Positions 1 through 6,049 of a stretch of DNA of 45,489 bases are shown one piece after another. Source of the DNA: Gammaproteobacteria bacterium (GTDB taxonomy: Bacteria > Pseudomonadota > Gammaproteobacteria > Acidiferrobacterales > Sulfurifustaceae); contig JACQFZ010000060.1 of the NCBI GenBank assembly GCA_016199745.1, forward strand, positions 1-45,489. Reading direction: 5' to 3'. Below the pieces are notes generated by a model that saw nothing but the letters and a program-made list of their open reading frames with translations, was not told where the DNA came from and did not search any database. How positions within the stretch are numbered: the first letter of the stretch is position 1; the number at the start of each line of letters is the position of its first letter. The position numbers were made by a program, and so were the translations under genes.

Positions 1-67
1 CTTGGCCCGGCAGTAAATCCTTGATTCGTTCCCACTGGTCGTCTCGCAATCCGTATCGTCTGGCCAT
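1..67 (-). CDS. IS5-family transposase, N-terminal fragment
   Basis: The first 22 codons are present, beginning MARRYGLRDDQWERIKDLLP. This is the typical N-terminus of IS5-family DDE transposases, where a basic residue pair is followed by a D-x-QWE-x-I-x-x-LLP motif. The ATG lies just after a GCGGAAG stretch that could serve as a weak ribosome site. The catalytic DDE domain lies beyond the left edge of the window, so activity cannot be judged. Confidence 0.7.
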   Translation of the reverse strand, partial: MARRYGLRDDQWERIKDLLPGQ

Positions 68-136
68 CTTCCGCTGTGCTTGCTCGCAGTTGGAGAGAAC
101 AGAAGTATGACAAAGGGGATTAATTGATGACAGGCC
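1..136 (-). mobile_element. IS5-family insertion sequence, one end only
   Basis: The window opens inside an insertion sequence whose transposase starts at 67 and reads leftwards out of the window. The likely outer end is at about 136, directly before a CTAG at 137-140, the target that IS427-group IS5 elements often duplicate. Support: the methyltransferase on the other side reads normally up to this point and then gains only five foreign residues before a stop. The boundary is an inference; the opposite end and the second CTAG lie outside the window. Confidence 0.55.
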
Positions 137-743
137 CTAGCGCGTCCCATGCGGTCACCAATTTGCGACGCAAATACGGCTGAACGCTCGTTATGCGAAA
201 GCCGGCGCGCGTGAGTTCGAACACCCAGCGGTCGAGCGGCCACAAATTGCGGTGTTCGTAGTGGTGGTTGCGCCACTGGCGATATGCCGGAAGTGGCAGC
301 GCCAACCAGTTGCTGAAGGCCTCGGTCGGTGCGGTAAAGATTAGGCGGCCGCCGGGGCGAAGGAGTCGATGGGCTGCAGTCAGCGTTAGCCCGACGTTTG
401 GCAAGTGTTCCAACACGGAGTTACTCAGGATGGTGCCCACGCTTGCCGCCGGAATGGTGGCGTCTTCGAGTCGCTGCTGTTTCAGTCGATCATACATCGA
501 CAACGCCGTCGCGCACGTGATCGCATGCGCGCTCGGATCGACGCCGATATCAACGCGCGGCAACACGAATGAGGTGACGATGCCGTCACCACAACCAAGG
601 TCGAGTATCGGCCGTTCGTAGGTCTGCAGCCGCCGCGCGGCGATCTCGGCGGCGCGCCACAGCGTCAGCGACGGTCCGAGACGTTCGAGCAGAATGTGGA
701 AATCGCTAGCGGCTAATCGCAGCGTCGGCCGAGGCGGTTCCAT
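120..743 (-). CDS. class I SAM-dependent methyltransferase, C-terminus cut by an IS
   Basis: A UbiE-like Rossmann methyltransferase. It has motif I (LDLGCGDG), a following acidic loop (GVDPS), the motif SNSVLEHLPN, and post-I residues LLRPGGRLIFTAPTE. Family members run well past the point where this one stops. The last genuine residues are about DAL; the final GPVIN and the stop come from DNA I assign to the adjacent insertion sequence, so the C-terminal region is lost. The start is uncertain: the ATG at 743 precedes the conserved region, and an in-frame ATG at 791 would add 16 residues; neither has a good ribosome site. Substrate unknown. The gene may still make a folded core, but it is best treated as damaged. 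Confidence 0.65.
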   Translation of the reverse strand: MEPPRPTLRLAASDFHILLERLGPSLTLWRAAEIAARRLQTYERPILDLGCGDGIVTSFVLPRVDIGVDPSAHAITCATALSMYDRLKQQRLEDATIPAASVGTILSNSVLEHLPNVGLTLTAAHRLLRPGGRLIFTAPTEAFSNWLALPLPAYRQWRNHHYEHRNLWPLDRWVFELTRAGFRITSVQPYLRRKLVTAWDALGPVIN

Positions 744-882
744 AGGTTCATTTAAACGCGTTAAGCGACATGAATACAAAGCGGGTTTCATCGACTCACA
801 CTTCTACCATCGCGACACGCGTCACTGGACGTCGGTCGGTGACACGCGTGGTTAAGCAGCGCAACGTTCAGCGGCTGATTTT

Positions 883-996
883 TTGCCGGACCGATTGAGC
901 TTGGAATCGTTGCGCGCCGCCGCGGCGGGCTGCACTGGTTGTGATCTCTATCGCAACGCGACGCAAACGGTCTTCGGCGAAGGGCGATCCGGCGCA
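883..996 (+). pseudogene. UdgX-type uracil-DNA glycosylase, N-terminal scrap
   Basis: About 37 residues read AAAAGCTGCDLYRNATQTVF followed by GEG. This is the diagnostic start of UdgX / family-4-like uracil-DNA glycosylases, which have AAxxCxxCDLYxxATQTVFGEG and use the cysteines as FeS ligands. The similarity stops at about 990 and the rest of the enzyme is absent, so this is a fragment left by rearrangement. The join point is where a 23-base match to the hydrolase gene at 5107-5129 begins. Confidence 0.6.
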
Positions 997-1011
997 TCAT
1001 TTCGATCAGCT

Positions 1012-1107
1012 CTACCCAAGCAATCGGTTCGATTCGAACGGTACGCCATTGCGCATCACGTAATAGGCCGCGCGCGAGAGTTTGTGAGCAAACGCCTTCG
1101 TTACGCG
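1012..1107 (-). pseudogene. transposase C-terminal remnant (IS110-like, tentative)
   Basis: The minus strand reads AHKLSRAAYYVMRNGVPFES ending in a TAG at 1012-1014. An AHKLxRAxYYxxRDxxPF tail is what I associate with C-termini of IS110-type transposases, but the match is by eye and short. The upstream part of the gene is missing and the frame runs into the IstB remnant. An alternative plus-strand reading (HHFDQLYPSNRFDSNGTPLR, then stop) also looks protein-like, so the assignment is uncertain. Confidence 0.3.
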
Positions 1108-1530
1108 CGCTTACGCTGATAGAACCGATGCGCTGCCTTATGATGGCGATCGATGAGCCGCGGTAACCGAAAGAACCGCACTGAGTAATCCATGCGGCAG
1201 GCCGAATGGGCCAGCGCACACGCCAGAAAACTTTTACCGACACCCGCAGTCCCGGTGATCAGGACAGCGTTCACCGATCCACCCGAGATCGCGCACTTGC
1301 ACGAGCGTAGCCACAGACAGACCCCGCACAGCAGCCAGGTCGAGATCTTCAATGACCGCCCCCTGCGGCAAGCGTGCCCAACGCAATCGTTGCGCGAGCC
1401 GGGCAGTGGCGCGCTCGGTCGCCTCGTGTTGGATCAATAAACCTAAACGTTCTTCAAACGACAGCGCCACACGATCGACATTCGCGTGCTGCTGTTCGAG
1501 AGCGGACGAATACGCTAGAACAACAGACTG
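1101..1530 (-). pseudogene. istB: IstB-like IS21 helper ATPase, frameshifted and truncated
   Basis: Two overlapping frames together give most of the N-terminal half of an IstB AAA+ helper. The first (about 1530-1275) reads ALSFEERLGLLIQHEATERA and then a run ending LDLAAVRGL. The second (about 1290-1101) reads LITGTAGVGKSFLACALAHS and then YSVRFFRLPRL. The Walker A motif GTAGVGKS is intact but the frame changes near 1280. The Walker B part and the C-terminus are missing. IstB normally partners the IS21 transposase IstA, of which nothing is present. A dead remnant. Confidence 0.75.
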
Positions 1531-1987
1531 CCGCTGCGTCGACGATGCCAGCCCTCTGGCGCTGCTTCGTCGCCGACAAGGGCGGCCAGCAACTGCGCGT
1601 TTGTGAACGGATCGTCGATGCCAACGGCAAGTCGTTTACCGACACCTCCGCCTGGTACTGGGCGGAGGTAACCGGCCAGTCGCACGGGCCGTGGCAGTCG
1701 ACTACGAAAGCCGTGGCGTTGTAAGCACGTCGGCGCGTGATCGCGCATATCTCAACACGCTGTTCGAGCGGCGTACGCCGAAGCCGCTATCTGCCGTAAA
1801 AATGGGAAAATCCAGCCGCCGATTTATTTGCTCCCGGCTGGCACGCCCGCGGGGTGGCCGCGAAAAGACAGGGTCTTTGCCTATACTAAGCTAAGAGCTC
1901 GGCCGCCCCGGGAACGGCGCCTGGCCGAATAAATCGTGTGAAAAAGTTCGAACCTTATCCAGCTCAGTTCCGATTACCGAGAGTACT
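1531..1987. other. degenerate spacer before the kinase gene
   Basis: No intact gene recognised. A plus-strand frame around 1545-1724 (LRVCERIVDANGKSFTDTSA, then stop) has protein-like composition but no start or family that I know, and may be another remnant. Just upstream of the kinase there is a TATACT at 1882-1887 that could be a -10 element, but no convincing -35 accompanies it. Confidence 0.4.
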
Positions 1988-3883
1988 GTGACCGAAGCAA
2001 CGATCGACATCCAGATCCCTGGTTACCAGATTCTGCGCGAGCTCGGCCGCGGCGGGATGGCGAGCGTTTATCTGGCGATCCAGGAAAGCATGGAGCGCGA
2101 AGTTGCGCTGAAGATCATGTTGCCGTCGCTGGCGGCGACCGATCCGTCGTTCAGCGAGCGCTTCATCCGCGAGGCGAAGATCATCGCCAAGCTGTCGCAT
2201 CCGAACGTCAACGCCGTGTTCGATGTCGGCGTCGCCGGGCCGTACCACTACTTCTCCATGGAATACATCACCGGCGGCGGTTTGCCGCCGCGCATCCGCA
2301 ACGGCATGTCGCCGAAAGACGCGCTCGCTATCACCCGGCAAATCGCCAGCGCGTTGGCGTTTGCGCATGCCAAGGGTTACGTGCATCGCGATGTGAAATC
2401 CGAGAACGTTTTATTCCGCGAGAACGGCACGGCGGTACTCACTGACTTCGGCATCGCCAAAGTCAACGACGGTGCCAGCCAGATGACGACCACCGGCACG
2501 GTCATGGGCACGCCGCACTTCATGAGCCCGGAACAGGCGATGGGCCGCGCGATCGACGGCCGCTCCGATATCTACAGCCTCGGCATCATGGTGTTCCACA
2601 TGCTGACCGGCCGCGTGCCATACACCGGCGATTCGGCGGTGTCGATCGCGCTGAAGCACGTCACCGATCCGCTGCCGCAGCTGCCGCCGTTGTTGCTCAT
2701 CTACCAGCCGCTGCTGGAAAAATTTCTCGCCAAGGATCCGGCGCATCGGTTCCAAACCGGCGAGCAAGCGATGGAAGCGATCGACGCGTTCGTCACCGGT
2801 CCGCATACGACGGTAGTGACCAAGCCGGCGGCGACGCAACGGACCGTGGTTCTCGGCGCCGGCGCTATCCCTGCACCGACGGTTGTTGCGCCGGCAAAGC
2901 GTCGCTCCGGCGTGCTTTGGGTGGGGGCGGTGCTGGTGCCGTTGTTGGCGGGTGCCGTGTATTTTGCCTGGCGGGCGCCGGCGGTACCGGTGCCGACGGT
3001 GCGCGCGCCCGCGCCGGCACCGGTCGCGACCACCCCGGTCTCGTCCGAGGCCGAGCTGGCGGCGCTGGACGTACAGATTAAGAAGGCGCTGGTAGCGGCC
3101 GACCGCGCTGCCCGCGCCGGGCAATATTTTGCGCCCGCCGACACCGCCGCTGTCTATAAATACCGGCGAGTATTGGAGTTGGTGCCGGACAACACCCACG
3201 CGCGCCGTGCGCTGAATGACATCGCCGGCCAGTTCATCGCCCACGCCGAGCGCGCTATCGAGAAGGGTAAGTTCGATCAAGCCGAAACGCTGCTGAAGCA
3301 GGCGGAAGAAGCGGATCCGAGCCATCCGATGTTGTTCTCGCGCCAGCTCGCGCTCACCGACTTGCGGCAGAAGCAGATGGCCAGTGTCGCCACAGTTCGC
3401 GTTCAACCGAAAGCGGAAGCGGCGCCGAAACCGCTATCGGTCGAGTCGACACCGGCGGCGCCGGTGTTGCCAGTGGCGAAGGAAGCGCCGAAGCCGATGG
3501 TCGCGAGCGTCGAGGACCTGCAGGCCAAAGAACGGCGTGAGCGCGAGTATCGGCTGCAGGGGCTTGTATCCCGGTTTCACGATTTGCTGACACCGAGCTC
3601 GCTCAGTGCCACTCGCGCCGGTCTCGCCCAAGAGTTGCTCGGCGAAGCCATGCGCATGGCGCCGAACGACGAGCGCGTGCGTGTGTTGACCGGGCAACTG
3701 GCCGATGCTTATCTCAAGCTCGCTATCGGCAAAGTCGAGCAGCGCGAGTATCCGGACGCGGAAACGCTCATCGGTCGCGGTCTTGAGCTCAGTCCGGACC
3801 ACCGAGCGCTGAGCAAGTTACAAAAGGAAGTTAGCGAGCAGAAAAAGAAGTCGGCGAAACGGCAGACGTTCGGTTCCTTCTAG
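1988..3883 (+). CDS. transmembrane Ser/Thr protein kinase with C-terminal TPR-like region
   Basis: A bacterial Hanks-type (PknB-like) kinase of 631 residues. The kinase domain spans about 13-270: glycine loop GRGGMASVY (20-28), ATP-binding Lys42 in VALK, catalytic loop HRDVKSEN (Asp135), metal-binding DFG (Asp153), activation segment with GTVMGTPHFMSPEQ. A single hydrophobic span (VLWVGAVLVPLLAGAVYFAW, about 308-328) follows a Thr/Pro-rich linker. The C-terminal 300 residues carry helical TPR-like repeats (LELVPDNTHARRALNDIAGQ, LLKQAEEADPSHPM, LIGRGLELSPDHRALSK) and would be periplasmic. Start is GTG at 1988. It stands alone on this strand and converges with an outer-membrane protein gene 12 bases away. 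Its signal and substrates are unknown. Confidence 0.92.
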   Translation: MTEATIDIQIPGYQILRELGRGGMASVYLAIQESMEREVALKIMLPSLAATDPSFSERFIREAKIIAKLSHPNVNAVFDVGVAGPYHYFSMEYITGGGLPPRIRNGMSPKDALAITRQIASALAFAHAKGYVHRDVKSENVLFRENGTAVLTDFGIAKVNDGASQMTTTGTVMGTPHFMSPEQAMGRAIDGRSDIYSLGIMVFHMLTGRVPYTGDSAVSIALKHVTDPLPQLPPLLLIYQPLLEKFLAKDPAHRFQTGEQAMEAIDAFVTGPHTTVVTKPAATQRTVVLGAGAIPAPTVVAPAKRRSGVLWVGAVLVPLLAGAVYFAWRAPAVPVPTVRAPAPAPVATTPVSSEAELAALDVQIKKALVAADRAARAGQYFAPADTAAVYKYRRVLELVPDNTHARRALNDIAGQFIAHAERAIEKGKFDQAETLLKQAEEADPSHPMLFSRQLALTDLRQKQMASVATVRVQPKAEAAPKPLSVESTPAAPVLPVAKEAPKPMVASVEDLQAKERREREYRLQGLVSRFHDLLTPSSLSATRAGLAQELLGEAMRMAPNDERVRVLTGQLADAYLKLAIGKVEQREYPDAETLIGRGLELSPDHRALSKLQKEVSEQKKKSAKRQTFGSF

Positions 3884-3895
3884 CGATCGAGCCGA

Positions 3896-4636
3896 TCAGA
3901 AGTAATTGGCGATGCCGATAAAGAAGTTCGTGTACTTTTCGATAATCCCGACCGGTTCGGTCATTTCGTACTCGGTAATCTTGAAGCCCACGCGATAACC
4001 GAGCGAGCCGGTCAGCGGCCCAGTCCAGGTCAGGCCGTAACTCAGACCCGTACTGTCACCGTTCGCCCGAAAAAAGGATCCGCTCGGACGCGTAAAAATT
4101 TCCAGATTACCTTCCAGTTGTGCATAGGCGATCGACAGCACGAGGTTGCCGGTATCGCTGAACATTTTAGTGTAGGTCATGCCGCCGAACGGCCCGGTTT
4201 CGGTGTACTCGGTGGTGGCGACGATAAAAACGGAATCGAATGTGGTCTCGGTAAATTTACTGGTGCCGTCGGTGTAGCCGAAAAAGAAATTGAAGGGCGA
4301 TAGTCGATAGCCGACGGTAAACGTCGAATCGACGCGGGCAAATTCGGTTGTGTTCGCGAGCGTGCGGTCGCCGCTTTGCGCGGTGCTGCTGCCGGTGTCG
4401 GCCGTTATCGATTTGTCGTACGACAAGCTGGTGTAAAACGATTTGTAGCCGAGCACCAGCGTCGGGTTGATCGTCACGAACGACGGGCTGTACGAGCTGA
4501 GGTTGCGGTTAATTTCCAAGCTGAAATCTTTGAAGCCGACATCCACTCCGCCAACGACCGTCACGTCGCCGTCGTCGGCCTGAACGACGCCGTTACCGGC
4601 GGCCACGAGTAGGAATGCCAGCAGTAGTCGACGCAT
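3896..4636 (-). CDS. outer-membrane beta-barrel protein, unknown role
   Basis: A 246-residue protein with a cleavable signal peptide (MRRLLLAFLLVAAGNGVVQA, then DDG). It is followed by alternating hydrophobic strands rich in Tyr, Thr, Gly and Phe, for example FFFGYTDGTSKF and LSYGLTWTGPLTGSLGYRVG. It ends in IANYF, a C-terminal Phe after a beta-strand, as Bam-assembled barrels do. The length would suit a barrel of 8 to 12 strands. A strong ribosome site (AAAGGAGG) lies 5 bases before the ATG. I do not recognise a specific family. It is transcribed towards the kinase gene; there is no room for an obvious terminator between them. Confidence 0.75.
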   Translation of the reverse strand: MRRLLLAFLLVAAGNGVVQADDGDVTVVGGVDVGFKDFSLEINRNLSSYSPSFVTINPTLVLGYKSFYTSLSYDKSITADTGSSTAQSGDRTLANTTEFARVDSTFTVGYRLSPFNFFFGYTDGTSKFTETTFDSVFIVATTEYTETGPFGGMTYTKMFSDTGNLVLSIAYAQLEGNLEIFTRPSGSFFRANGDSTGLSYGLTWTGPLTGSLGYRVGFKITEYEMTEPVGIIEKYTNFFIGIANYF

Positions 4637-4793
4637 TTGCCCTCCTTTGCAGAAAAGATGGATGCCGGTAGTCGGTCGTCTGAAGTACGAGCTAAAAAAG
4701 TATAGTACCTACGTCAACTGGGTAAGGAAGCGGTAAAAGTGCGACCACGAGGGCACTTAAGCAACTCGATCCATAACACGAAGGGCCCCCTCG

Positions 4794-4855
4794 CCTTGTG
4801 GGAGAGGGGTTGTGTATCGTAGGATCACCCCTCTACCCGGCGGTCTCCCACAAGG
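4794..4855. repeat. REP-like palindrome 1
   Basis: The 12-base arms CCTTGTGGGAGA (4794-4805) and TCTCCCACAAGG (4844-4855) are perfect inverse copies. A nested pair, GAGGGGT (4804-4810) and ACCCCTC (4827-4833), allows an alternative fold. The GGGAGAGGGG-type core recurs at 9935-9960 and 45307-45330. It lies between the barrel gene's promoter side and the 3' end of the next hydrolase gene, the usual position for REP elements. Confidence 0.7.
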
Positions 4856-4888
4856 GGAGGGGAGTATCTGCTGATACTTTTATTAAAT

Positions 4889-5818
4889 TTATTTTCTTAA
4901 GAATTGCCGCGTAATCCAACCTTCGATTTCGCCGCGTACCTCCACCGGCTTTTCCGTCAACGGCCAATGATAAGCGTCGATCGTTGCGCGCTCGATATGT
5001 GGTAGATCGGCGAGCAAGCGATCGGTGACGGCGGGATCGGTGTAAGTAACGCTGCGCGACAACAACACCAACATCGGCGCGCGGATGTGTGCCGGTTTCG
5101 GTAGCGGGCGCATCATTTCGATCAGCTCTTGTAGATAGTGGCCGATCGGCAGGTATTTGAAGTCGTTGAACGGCGAGGAATAGTGACGCACGAATTCTTC
5201 CGCCTTGCCGGTGGCGAGGAACTCGGTACGTACTTTTTCGTCCCACAGGCGCAGGTCGCGGCGCGGGAAATGACGGCGGTGTAGGCCGAGCGCGTTCAAT
5301 ACGCGGATGATGGCGACGATGACGCACAACAGCGGCCGCAGTCGTCGCAGCCACGGCCAGCTGCCGCGCAACGCTTGCGGAAACGCCGGGTCGATCAGCA
5401 CCAGACCGCGTATGCGATTTGGAAAACGATCGGCAAACTGAAGTGCCAGGTGCGCGCCGAGGCTGTGGCCGATGACGATGGCGCGTTCGCAATTCTCCGC
5501 GTCCAGCAACTCGATTAAATCGTCGCTCCAGATTCTAGCGCTGATTTTTCCATGCATGATCGATTCGCCGTGACCGCGTAAGTCCAAGCGTAAGATGTCC
5601 CACTCTTGCTTGAGCGCGGTGTGCTCGACGAATTCCGACCAGCGCGTCAGGTTGCTGGCCATGCCGTGGAGCAGCACGATCAGCCCGCGCGACGTTCGCC
5701 CCGTCTGCCACAGGCGATAATGCACCGCCGTCCCGTCCGGCATTATGTGGGATTTCGTCAGTTCCATTGGCAGGTCGGCGCGTCTCGGCGAAGCGAGATC
5801 GCTTGGCTCATGGGGCAT
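4889..5818 (-). CDS. alpha/beta hydrolase
   Basis: A 309-residue alpha/beta-hydrolase-fold protein. Visible elements are the oxyanion region LLHGMASNLTRW, the strand LRLDLRGHGES, the nucleophile elbow GHSLGAH (catalytic Ser), and a late His in DAYHWPLTEKP. A candidate acid lies in the segment around LSRSVTYTDPAV. The lid contains a hydrophobic run (RRLRPLLCVIVAIIRVLNAL) that may touch membranes. Substrate unknown; esterase or lactonase activity would be typical. The ATG at 5818 is chosen because a short upstream ORF stops just inside it; ATGs at 5845 and 5767 are alternatives. Part of its coding sequence (5107-5129) is repeated exactly at 991-1013. Confidence 0.8.
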   Translation of the reverse strand: MPHEPSDLASPRRADLPMELTKSHIMPDGTAVHYRLWQTGRTSRGLIVLLHGMASNLTRWSEFVEHTALKQEWDILRLDLRGHGESIMHGKISARIWSDDLIELLDAENCERAIVIGHSLGAHLALQFADRFPNRIRGLVLIDPAFPQALRGSWPWLRRLRPLLCVIVAIIRVLNALGLHRRHFPRRDLRLWDEKVRTEFLATGKAEEFVRHYSSPFNDFKYLPIGHYLQELIEMMRPLPKPAHIRAPMLVLLSRSVTYTDPAVTDRLLADLPHIERATIDAYHWPLTEKPVEVRGEIEGWITRQFLRK

Positions 5819-5912
5819 AGTCGGTATCGCCGCGCGCGGGCGCATCCTTGAGGTAACGATCGAGTTCCTTTTCGGGACCAGCGGGGAGAGCCGATAAACA
5901 GAAGATCTGCAT
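5808..5912 (-). CDS. short ORF overlapping the hydrolase start (34 residues, doubtful)
   Basis: ATG at 5912 to TGA at 5808-5810, overlapping the hydrolase start by 11 bases. The sequence begins MQIFCLSALPAGPEKELDRY and ends DTDYAP. The C-terminal half has normal coding composition and the overlap would allow translational coupling, but there is no clear ribosome site and I know no homologue. It may instead be the tail of a decayed upstream gene, since another protein-like scrap (RQKLASLDDSRYYE, stop) lies a little further upstream on the same strand. Confidence 0.25.
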   Translation of the reverse strand: MQIFCLSALPAGPEKELDRYLKDAPARGDTDYAP

Positions 5913-6049
5913 TGCAGCGGTCGGTGTAAGTCTGTTGCTTATTCATAGTAGCGGCTGTCATCGAGGCTGGCCAGTTTCTGCCGTAAACCCGATCGATTGC
6001 AGGGGAAGGTTAGAGCGACGATGGCGTTTCGATTACACTCGCCGCCCCT

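Noticed and set aside
2411-3406. 331-codon open frame on the minus strand inside the kinase gene
   Set aside because: It mirrors the codon pattern of the kinase gene, is extremely Arg- and His-rich and matches nothing; the plus-strand kinase motifs are unmistakable.
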